In this document: positions 31,670 to 37,242 of the stretch, piece after piece
How positions within the stretch are numbered: position 1 is the stretch's first letter
How the letters are laid out: each line of letters starts with the position of its first letter
From: a virus
DNA length: 37,970 bases
Reading direction: 5' to 3' (one strand)
IMG/VR virus record: IMGVR_UViG_3300020156_000062
Coordinates: 1 to 37,970 of that record
Translations under genes and position numbers: made by a program
The notes under the pieces: generated by a model
What the model saw: only the letters and a program-made list of their open reading frames with translations
The model's database searches: none
What the model was told of the DNA's origin: nothing

Positions 31670-32172
31670 GATATGTATTATTCATATTGCTACTGTTCGG
31701 CTGCAAGTCCACTGAACGCCTCGCCGCTGAGCGAGCACAGCAAGAGCGCGATCTGCTCCGCAGCCTCCAAGGGCGCTACGGCGACAGTACAATCCTTGCA
31801 TTCCCGTTGACCGTACCGGGCGGCATGATCACGATTACGCAGCAGACCCCTTGCCCGGACTTCGATAGCGGGGCCGTGAAGTCATCCGCCGGCGTACTGA
31901 CTGTTACGGCGCGTTGCCCGGATAAGGAGATCAACGTGGACAGCCTGATCCGTAATAACGCAGCTTACAAGGCCGCACTGGTAGGTCGAGGGTTGGCAGA
32001 GGCCCGTGCTGATAGCCTGGAGATTGTTACAATACAGCAAGCCGTGAAGCTTGACCGGCAAGCCATGCAACTGAAGTGGTTTTACGGTGTTGCCATTGCC
32101 CTGCTTAGCATCGGGCTGGTATTGCTGTTTGCCGGTGGTAAGCTTTCATTCATCACAAAATTGTTTAGGTAA
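31666..32172 (+). CDS. Lipoprotein with C-terminal membrane helix, u-spanin-like
   Basis: The N-terminus is a lipoprotein signal (YVLFILLLFGC, lipobox Cys13). The middle is periplasmic and partly helical. The C-terminus has one membrane helix (FYGVAIALLSIGLVLLFAGG, ~138-158) and a basic tail. A lipid anchor in the outer membrane plus an inner-membrane helix in one chain is the defining topology of unimolecular spanins (T1 gp11 type), which fuse inner and outer membranes in Gram-negative lysis. Location between holin and endolysin agrees. Sequence homology to T1 gp11 is not claimed. Confidence 0.68.
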   Translation: MRYVLFILLLFGCKSTERLAAERAQQERDLLRSLQGRYGDSTILAFPLTVPGGMITITQQTPCPDFDSGAVKSSAGVLTVTARCPDKEINVDSLIRNNAAYKAALVGRGLAEARADSLEIVTIQQAVKLDRQAMQLKWFYGVAIALLSIGLVLLFAGGKLSFITKLFR

Positions 32173-32681
32173 TGGCAGACTTCAACTTAGCAATGGCTTT
32201 GGTGCGCCATCACGAAGGAGGGTACGCAGATGTTCCTGGCGACAGGGGCGGTGAAACATATGCCGGCATCACTCGAAAGAATCACCCCGGCTGGCCTGGG
32301 TGGGCTGCAGTGGACGCGGCAAAACCCCTGCGTTGGAATGCGATCGTGCCTAATGCGGAGCCCCACGTCGCTCCATTTTACGAACAGCAGTACTGGCGGA
32401 AGATAAAAGGCGATGCTATCACCGACCAGCGGGTGGCCGCTTTCCTGTTCGACTGGTATGTGAACTCTGGTACTTGGGCGCTCCTGCACGCACAGCGGGA
32501 ACTAGGTTTGCACGATGATGCAGTTATAGGGCCGAAGACGCTGGCGGCTATCAATATGGCAGGGACGGAACTTTTCGACCGGCTGAAGGCCCGGCGCATT
32601 GCTTTCGTGCGTAATTTGGCAAAAGCCCCTTCACAGAAGAAGTTCCTCGCTGGCTGGTTGCGCCGGGTAAACTCTTTTTAG
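32172..32681 (+). CDS. GH108 endolysin (N-acetylmuramidase)
   Basis: A 169-residue peptidoglycan hydrolase. The GH108 core is ALVRHHEGGYADVPGDRGGE, with catalytic Glu at E15 (HHEGGY) and ETYAGIT following. The C-terminal half (YWRKIKGDAI, FLFDWYVNSGTWALLHAQRE, VIGPKTLAAIN) is the putative peptidoglycan-binding segment usually paired with GH108. No signal peptide, so it needs the holin for release. ATG overlaps the u-spanin-like stop by one base. It ends the lysis cassette, 33 bp before a small unknown gene. Confidence 0.92.
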   Translation: MADFNLAMALVRHHEGGYADVPGDRGGETYAGITRKNHPGWPGWAAVDAAKPLRWNAIVPNAEPHVAPFYEQQYWRKIKGDAITDQRVAAFLFDWYVNSGTWALLHAQRELGLHDDAVIGPKTLAAINMAGTELFDRLKARRIAFVRNLAKAPSQKKFLAGWLRRVNSF

Positions 32682-32714
32682 GATAATTACTAAAAAAGTT
32701 AGTATTTTGAGCGC

Positions 32715-32963
32715 ATGGACACAGAGTATACTGCAGTTGTTTACGTGCCGCTCCCGGTTACTTTTTACTTTAAAGGCCCAAGTTTCGGCTGGGGCGTAGC
32801 CTTTAACGGTGATCGATATTTGACTTTCAAGAAAGTGGATGGCGTGTGGCAACCGACCTTCAACAAGCTACCAGCTTGGCTTACATCCGATGATCTGGAT
32901 GCCCTACGTGAGAAACTTGAAGAGATGCTAAAAAACTCATCGTTTCCCTCGTATATGTGTTAG
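32715..32963 (+). CDS. Hypothetical protein (82 aa)
   Basis: A small soluble protein with beta-strands first (YTAVVYVPLPVTFYFKGPSF, followed by GWGVAFNGDRYLTFK) and a C-terminal helix (LDALREKLEEMLKNS). No domain recognised. It follows the endolysin and precedes an AT-rich gap with the candidate attachment site, so it may be a late gene or a moron. Start ATG 32715 is in a GTTAGTATTTTGAGCGC leader. Confidence 0.6.
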   Translation: MDTEYTAVVYVPLPVTFYFKGPSFGWGVAFNGDRYLTFKKVDGVWQPTFNKLPAWLTSDDLDALREKLEEMLKNSSFPSYMC

Positions 32964-33004
32964 CTACGGGATAAATAAAATATTACAAATCCTTAACAAA
33001 ATTT

Positions 33005-33071
33005 TTGTTATGCAGTTAAATTATTGGTTATCAAGTATTTATTGCTATAATAGTGGAGCCCTCAGCTCCAC
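33005..33071. other. Candidate attP region upstream of the integrase
   Basis: The 255-bp gap between 32963 and the integrase is AT-rich. It has an inverted repeat of AACAAAA and TTTTGTT near 32996-33010 and a hairpin GTGGAGC (33053-33059) with GCTCCAC (33065-33071). The segment CCCTCAGCTCCAC (about 33059-33071) resembles the 3' end of bacterial tmRNA (ssrA) and some tRNA acceptor arms, a common integration site. The usual place of attP beside an integrase supports this. It cannot be proven without a host attB. Confidence 0.4.
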
Positions 33072-33085
33072 AGATTATAGAGCTG

Positions 33086-33115
33086 AAAAGCCGCCATCAT
33101 GGCGGCTTTTTCTTT
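33086..33115. terminator. Strong bidirectional terminator
   Basis: Perfect 10-bp stem AAAAGCCGCC (33086-33095) with GGCGGCTTTT (33101-33110), ATCAT loop, then T-rich TCTTTTG. The A-run on the left makes it usable for leftward transcripts too. It separates late genes from the integrase and may shield the integrase from late read-through. Confidence 0.92.
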
Positions 33116-33218
33116 TGTAGCAAGGCTATAGCCACTTTCACAACCGCACATCACACTACGCATTTCCATTACGTTATCATTGCCTATTTTCACAACTGTA
33201 TCACAAACTTTTTCACAG

Positions 33219-34409
33219 ATGGCAATTGTTAAAGTAAAGTTGATGGAGCAGTACCAGCGTAAGGATGGTACCCATGCAGTAGTTATTTATGTGTACGAGA
33301 TCAAACCGCAGTACGTAGGGACCGGCTATCATGTGCGGCCGGAGCAATTTAAGGACGAACAGGATAAATGGATCCGCAAACACCCTGATGCCGTGATTAT
33401 CAATGCCCGGATTGAGGATAAGCGGCGCGAGGTGCTGGAGGCGATTGTGCCCGGCGTTGGCTACGTCCATGGCTACAAATCCGGGCATAACAATGGTAAT
33501 TTTTGCGACTATATCCGGCACAGGGGAGATCAGTACGGAAAAGCTTTGCAGGAGGACATGCGTCTCAAATGTTACCGGTTGGCGTTTGAGCTGGCCCAGG
33601 TCAAAGGAAGGGATATATACGCCCACGAGATTGACGCGGACTTTATCAGGGAGTTCAGGATATGGTGCCAAACAGAAAGAGTAGAAGCAAACGGCAAGGT
33701 GAAAGAGGCGAACAAGAATAACACAGTAATGCGGAAGATAAAGAACCTGCGGTACCTATATAACCAGGCAATTAAGGATAAAAAGGCGTCGGCCCCAAAC
33801 CCGTTCAACGACGTAAAGCTGAAGTTTGACAAGGTTCCCCCGAAGAAATTAACGCGGGAGCAGGTACAAGCAATTGAGGTTTTACCCCTGACATCCGGTA
33901 CCACCATCGATCATGCGCGTAATGCTTTCCTGATATCTTTCTACTGCCAGGGCATGCGTTTTGAAAAAGTATGCCTGCTGAAGTGGGAAGATGTGAAGGG
34001 GGAGTATATTGAATACGAGAACAATAAAGGCAGCAAGCCCCGCTCATTGAAGATAACACCACAACTGCGAATGCTGCTGGACAAATATAAGGGCGCAGGT
34101 ACACCCTACATCCTGCCGTTCCTGAAAAAGGAAGTTCGGGATAAAGTACATCTGCGGAACATGAAGGGCTCGGCCAACGCCATCGTTAATGAGTTCCTAA
34201 AGATAATAGGCGACATGGCTGGCATCCCCGACCCGCTACACTTCCACAGGGCACGGCACGCATTTGCCTATATCGCAAAGAAACGCGGGGTATTGGTGTC
34301 CGTTATCAGCGATTCCCTGGGCCACTCGGACGCTAAGATAACTGAAGACTACCTGGACAGGCTGGACGACGATTTTATCAATGATGCTGTAAGCGTCGTA
34401 TGGGAATAA
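33219..34409 (+). CDS. int: Tyrosine recombinase integrase
   Basis: I start at ATG 33219 (AIVKVKLMEQYQRKDGTHAV), the usual opening of Bacteroidetes integrases; an in-frame ATG at 33180 would add 13 odd residues. The ~396-residue protein has an N-terminal arm-type domain, a SAM-like core-binding domain (KEANKNNTVMRKIKNLRYLY) and a catalytic domain with R247 (CQGMRFEKV), H343 and R346 (HFHRARHAF), H369 (SLGHSD) and nucleophile Y378 (EDYL). All conserved catalytic positions are present. It would integrate and, with an excisionase, excise the phage. Confidence 0.93.
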   Translation: MAIVKVKLMEQYQRKDGTHAVVIYVYEIKPQYVGTGYHVRPEQFKDEQDKWIRKHPDAVIINARIEDKRREVLEAIVPGVGYVHGYKSGHNNGNFCDYIRHRGDQYGKALQEDMRLKCYRLAFELAQVKGRDIYAHEIDADFIREFRIWCQTERVEANGKVKEANKNNTVMRKIKNLRYLYNQAIKDKKASAPNPFNDVKLKFDKVPPKKLTREQVQAIEVLPLTSGTTIDHARNAFLISFYCQGMRFEKVCLLKWEDVKGEYIEYENNKGSKPRSLKITPQLRMLLDKYKGAGTPYILPFLKKEVRDKVHLRNMKGSANAIVNEFLKIIGDMAGIPDPLHFHRARHAFAYIAKKRGVLVSVISDSLGHSDAKITEDYLDRLDDDFINDAVSVVWE

Positions 34410-34459
34410 AATTTCAGGAAGTACTGAAAGTTTCGTAGTTTCGGTATAAATTGTGCTGT

Positions 34460-34579
34460 ATGAGACTTCCAAAGTTTTTTCGTGAATTGACGCCCAGGCA
34501 CTTCATTATTCTGCAAATACTGGTTATCCTTCAAGCAGTTACCGGAATCGCTGCACTAATTCTAGCGTTAACGCGGTGA
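34460..34579 (+). CDS. Tiny membrane protein (39 aa), convergent with the next gene
   Basis: A 39-residue frame with a basic N-terminus (MRLPKFFRELTPRHFI) and one long hydrophobic helix (IILQILVILQAVTGIAALIL). It ends TGA 34577-34579, overlapping by 41 bp the end of the minus-strand gene 34539-34952. It lies 50 bp after the integrase. Small hydrophobic proteins in the lysogeny region sometimes act in exclusion or as toxins; no evidence singles out a function. Confidence 0.45.
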   Translation: MRLPKFFRELTPRHFIILQILVILQAVTGIAALILALTR

Positions 34580-34952
34580 CCCCTGTTGCGGTGCCTAGGA
34601 TCGCCCCAACGAACGTCCACCAATACGTTTTCTTCATCCACTCCGACACTACTACGTCCGCGCGTAGCTTCCGCATGGTGAGCTCCTTTTCTTCTTCAAG
34701 CCGCTGTTCCTCGGTCTGCAGACTGGCGAGATATGTGCGGCCTTGTTCTGTCACTTTCCAAGTGATAGGTTGGGCATCTCCCATATCTCTTATGTATCCT
34801 AGGTTTTCGAGTGTTTTAAGGCGTTCTCGTAGATGTATTTTTCCCAGCTCGGTATCAATTTTAGGAAACGCCAACATAACATTACCGAAAGTAACTGGAT
34901 GCCCATAAGACGCAATGGCCTTTAGCACTGATATATTATCAACTCCGTTCAT
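34539..34952 (-). CDS. Winged-helix protein with C-terminal membrane anchor (137 aa)
   Basis: The N-terminal ~75 residues look like a winged helix (SVLKAIASYGHPVTFGNVML, RERLKTLENLGYIRDMGD, then WKVTEQGRTYL), as in PadR/MarR-type regulators. A charged coiled coil follows (TEEQRLEEEKELTMRKLRAD), then one membrane helix at ~110-130 (WWTFVGAILGTATGVTALTL). A DNA-binding-like domain tied to the membrane is uncommon. It may be a sensor regulator or an exclusion protein. It lies downstream of the SHOCT-protein gene on the same strand, 10 bp apart, so the two form an operon that could be expressed in the lysogen. Confidence 0.7.
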   Translation of the reverse strand: MNGVDNISVLKAIASYGHPVTFGNVMLAFPKIDTELGKIHLRERLKTLENLGYIRDMGDAQPITWKVTEQGRTYLASLQTEEQRLEEEKELTMRKLRADVVVSEWMKKTYWWTFVGAILGTATGVTALTLELVQRFR

Positions 34953-34962
34953 ATGGAGAGAT

Positions 34963-35628
34963 TTATTGTCCTAACAGTTTCTTTTTTGCAGCATCGTATT
35001 CTTCTTGTGTGAGCGCACCGGTATCCAGCATATCTTTCAATTTTTTGAGCTCGTCCGCAAGAGAAGATTTTTTATTAGCCGTGCTATTCTCTTTTTGAGT
35101 AGTTACATTTTCAGAATCCGTATATCTAGGCTCATTAGCAAGCATTAGACTTGCAATACTAGAGATAACAGCTTGTTGCTTCTCTTTTATCTTATAATCA
35201 TAAGATGGTATCCTTAAATCCGTTACCTTATTTTCGGATAAGGCCTTTACCTGTTCCGAATTTAAAATTGAGTAGAAGGCTAAGACTTCTCCGCCTGAAT
35301 ATAATTTATAAGGACCAGAGTATCGTAACTCGAACGGTTCACCATTTTCAAAAAGTAGCGTTACTGTACTTTCATTTTGCTTCAAACTACCGACACGACC
35401 CCCTGATGGAAAGTTTAAATACAAGCAGAATTGGTAAACCTTATTTTTGGGGTCATTAAAAATAGCGCCTTGGGCGGAAACTTGAGATACGCCTACATAA
35501 GACACTACAGCCTCTTTGGACGTTAAGATCGTCTCTACTCCATTGAATTTATCTATTTTTCGCTCTTTGATGGTTTGCCCTGCACAGACAATTGGAGCCA
35601 GTAACAAAACGAATGATAAATTTTTCAC
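34963..35628 (-). CDS. Secreted protein with C-terminal SHOCT domain (221 aa)
   Basis: The N-terminus is a signal peptide (MKNLSFVLLLAPIVCAGQ). The middle (~20-150) is beta-rich with no recognised family (VYQFCLYLNFPSGGRVGSL, TVTLLFENGEPFELRYSG). After a polar Thr/Asn linker the protein ends with a SHOCT domain (LADELKKLKDMLDTGALTQE, followed by EYDAAKKKLL). SHOCT units are short helical pairs used for oligomerisation. Base composition is AT-rich compared with the phage core, suggesting a recently acquired cargo gene. A lysogenic conversion or superinfection-exclusion role is inferred from place and export. Confidence 0.72.
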   Translation of the reverse strand: MKNLSFVLLLAPIVCAGQTIKERKIDKFNGVETILTSKEAVVSYVGVSQVSAQGAIFNDPKNKVYQFCLYLNFPSGGRVGSLKQNESTVTLLFENGEPFELRYSGPYKLYSGGEVLAFYSILNSEQVKALSENKVTDLRIPSYDYKIKEKQQAVISSIASLMLANEPRYTDSENVTTQKENSTANKKSSLADELKKLKDMLDTGALTQEEYDAAKKKLLGQ

Positions 35629-35794
35629 GGGTATGATTTTTAGGTTAGGAATGCACTGTATCTGCGTACAGCTTTTTATTTATTAACAGTGGATATAAAG
35701 TTCATTACGCAAATTGGAAGCGCATGGCGCGCTGATTTTTGTATCGTTCAATTATCAAAACCTATGGCTATGAAGAAGAACACAAAAACTCCTA

Positions 35795-36181
35795 CTACAA
35801 CTGTTCCAGATCGGCTAACGCTATGTTGGTATCTCGCTCCATTTCAGCAATCACCTTGTCTTCAGGCATCCCCAAACGTTGCGCCTCCAACTTCACTACA
35901 CGGTGAAACAAGACTTTAATTAACGCCCTCTCTCGGTTCAGTACATCGCCGGGCAAAGAGGGTTTAATAAACTTGCCCTCCAATTCATCTCTAAATCTGG
36001 ATTTAAAATTATCAATGTGATCTTTTTCGACCTTTCCTGCTGTCCCTATCAATGTAGAGAAGTAAGGTCGACTGTAACCCAATCGCTTCGCAATTTCTTC
36101 GTTGGTTAGTTTACCGCCAGCTTTTTTGCTATTCAATTTCACAATTTCCACTAACTCTCGCAGTTCATTTTTGAAATCCAT
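35795..36181 (-). CDS. Phage repressor (HTH, CI-like)
   Basis: A 128-residue protein on the minus strand. Residues ~23-45 form a helix-turn-helix (KLTNEEIAKRLGYSRPYFST), similar to XRE-type repressors, followed by a helical C-terminal half (LNRERALIKVLFHRVVKLEA) that may mediate dimerisation. It has no LexA/CI peptidase motif. Divergent from the rightward early genes and with a palindrome between them, it is the likely lysogeny repressor. Possible leaderless mRNA, since a promoter-like -7 element lies only a few bases before its ATG. Confidence 0.75.
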   Translation of the reverse strand: MDFKNELRELVEIVKLNSKKAGGKLTNEEIAKRLGYSRPYFSTLIGTAGKVEKDHIDNFKSRFRDELEGKFIKPSLPGDVLNRERALIKVLFHRVVKLEAQRLGMPEDKVIAEMERDTNIALADLEQL

Positions 36182-36185
36182 CTAA

Positions 36186-36216
36186 CAAAAGTTGTGTATT
36201 ATTTTATAACATCAAA
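36186..36216 (-). promoter_or_regulatory. Leftward promoter for the repressor (Bacteroidetes type)
   Basis: On the minus strand, TTTG (36213-36216) is followed after exactly 19 bases by AACTTTTG (36186-36193), close to the TTTG-N19-TAnnTTTG consensus. The -7 element ends 4 bases before the repressor ATG (36179-36181), which predicts a leaderless or nearly leaderless transcript, as for lambda cI from PRM. Confidence 0.5.
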
Positions 36217-36236
36217 ATGTTTTGTGGCAGTACATT

Positions 36237-36253
36237 TGTAAGAAAATCTTACA
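36237..36253. promoter_or_regulatory. Palindromic operator overlapping the rightward early promoter
   Basis: A perfect 7-bp inverted repeat, TGTAAGA and TCTTACA, with an AAA centre. It is directly followed by TATATTTG (36254-36261), a match to the Bacteroidetes -7 TAnnTTTG element, and preceded by TTTG (36235-36238), though the 15-base spacing is short. A repressor dimer bound here would block rightward transcription to 36312 and beyond. It is the best operator candidate in the window. Confidence 0.6.
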
Positions 36254-36311
36254 TATATTTGTATCACACACAACAAAGATACACTAGCACCCACGTATTA
36301 ACAAAAGATAT

Positions 36312-36620
36312 ATGCAGAATAAGCACAGACCAATAATTGACTATGCGAAGGCTAATAAAGCGCTTGATGTAGAATTAGCCAAGCTGCAAACAGAACGGAT
36401 AAAGCTTTTGCAGTCACTCTCTAAAAAATTAGACCTGGGGGCAAAAGTTGGTTACGCGATAATAATAGCAGCTCTTGTGGCTTTGTCTGTCGGCATTTAC
36501 TTAGGGGCAACGCCTAATCAAGGAGACAATAAGTGCCGCAACTGCGACAAGGACAGAAAGACCGGAGAGAAAGTAAGGAACCCAGAAGTATCTGTCGTTC
36601 TTCCTGTTCACGCTTATTAA
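36312..36620 (+). CDS. Early membrane protein with N-terminal coiled coil (102 aa)
   Basis: First rightward gene after the control region. The N-terminal half is a charged helix (ALDVELAKLQTERIKLLQSL), followed by one membrane helix at ~46-65 (VGYAIIIAALVALSVGIYLG) and a polar tail with CRNCDKDRKTGEK. The 3' third is overlapped by a minus-strand frame that also encodes a convincing membrane protein, so the tail may be only antisense to that gene. It could be an exclusion or lysogeny-control protein; no family recognised. Confidence 0.55.
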   Translation: MQNKHRPIIDYAKANKALDVELAKLQTERIKLLQSLSKKLDLGAKVGYAIIIAALVALSVGIYLGATPNQGDNKCRNCDKDRKTGEKVRNPEVSVVLPVHAY

Positions 36621-36686
36621 TGTTTTCTCTAGCTCAATCTGTCTTTGCTTGTCTTCATGCTCTTGCATGCCTTGAAGTCTGCTCAT
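36501..36686 (-). CDS. Small membrane protein on minus strand (61 aa), overlapping 36312-36620
   Basis: A charged helical N-terminus (MQEHEDKQRQIELEKTLIS), then one membrane helix at ~36-57 (VPYFLSGLSVLVAVAALIVS), ending in RRCP. The A-rich leader upstream of its ATG (rightward coordinates 36687-36700) is typical for Bacteroidetes genes. It overlaps the plus-strand membrane gene by 120 bp, tail to tail. Both products look like helix plus membrane anchor, and possibly both are real. Confidence is limited by the overlap. Confidence 0.5.
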   Translation of the reverse strand: MSRLQGMQEHEDKQRQIELEKTLISVNRKNDRYFWVPYFLSGLSVLVAVAALIVSLIRRCP

Positions 36687-36720
36687 AATTAATTTTTCTA
36701 CACAATATACAACATATCAT

Positions 36721-36915
36721 ATGCAGGATAACACGCACATAACAAAATACTACACGATCAACCAAATAGCCGAGTTGCTGAATGTGCACGCGAACACCGT
36801 GGCAAAACTGATCAGGGAACGGAGCATTACAGCTGTGAAGGTCGCAGGCGTATGGCGAGTGTCGCAGATAGCTCTGGATAAATACATCGATTCTCGTACA
36901 GTAAAGGCAAAATAA
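36721..36915 (+). CDS. Helix-turn-helix excisionase/MerR-like protein (64 aa)
   Basis: A 64-residue DNA-binding protein of the excisionase/HTH_17 type: YYTINQIAELLNVHANTVAK, then LIRERSITAVKVAGVWRVSQ and ALDKYI. Members act as excisionases or small regulators. With an integrase in the same genome an excision role is plausible, although it is about 2.3 kb away. The last base of its TAA is the first base of the next ATG (TAATG). Confidence 0.85.
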   Translation: MQDNTHITKYYTINQIAELLNVHANTVAKLIRERSITAVKVAGVWRVSQIALDKYIDSRTVKAK

Positions 36916-37208
36916 TGATCGAAGTAATAGACTATACCATCGATGAAGATATGTCCCTGTTCATTGCCTGGGACCGTGACGGGGATCCGCAGGAGGACAT
37001 CACAATATCTCGCAAACAGTGGTGTGATCTGCTGATGGACCTAGGGTATATCGCGGACTTCCATAACGAGGGACATGTTGCCGTCGAGGTAGACGGGCAG
37101 AAATACTGGATGTCCTTTGACCAGTGGGTGGCTGATGATATGTGTGATAGGGTAGCGCTGGACCTTCTTCAACACATGAAAAAAGCCTCCACGACAGGAG
37201 GCCTCTGA
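36915..37208 (+). CDS. Hypothetical acidic early protein (97 aa)
   Basis: Coupled to the HTH gene (TAATG). The sequence is acidic with no Lys-rich or membrane part: VIDYTIDEDMSLFIAWDRDG, then QWCDLLMDLGYIADFHNEGH and YWMSFDQWVADDMCDRVALD. Acidic small early phage proteins may mimic DNA or inhibit host enzymes; nothing here proves it. The 3' end contains a GC hairpin (37185-37202). Confidence 0.65.
   Translation: MIEVIDYTIDEDMSLFIAWDRDGDPQEDITISRKQWCDLLMDLGYIADFHNEGHVAVEVDGQKYWMSFDQWVADDMCDRVALDLLQHMKKASTTGGL
37185..37202 (-). terminator. Hairpin with T-run on the minus strand
   Basis: Perfect 6-bp stem GCCTCC (37185-37190) with GGAGGC (37197-37202), ACGACA loop. Six A precede it on the plus strand, so the usual T-run follows it only on the minus strand. 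It thus looks like a terminator for leftward transcription, overlapping the end of the plus-strand gene. Forward termination is weak at best. Confidence 0.5.
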
Positions 37209-37242
37209 TAAACATAAATATTCTTTAAAGCAATCTAAAGTT

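Noticed and set aside
35689-35919. A 76-codon plus-strand frame beside the repressor
   Set aside because: It runs antisense through the repressor's C-terminal coding region, has no domain, membrane or coiled-coil character, and its composition looks like a shadow.
37185-37202. Hairpin considered as a forward terminator for the early operon
   Set aside because: No T-run follows on the plus strand; the run is on the minus-strand side, so it is recorded only as a leftward terminator.
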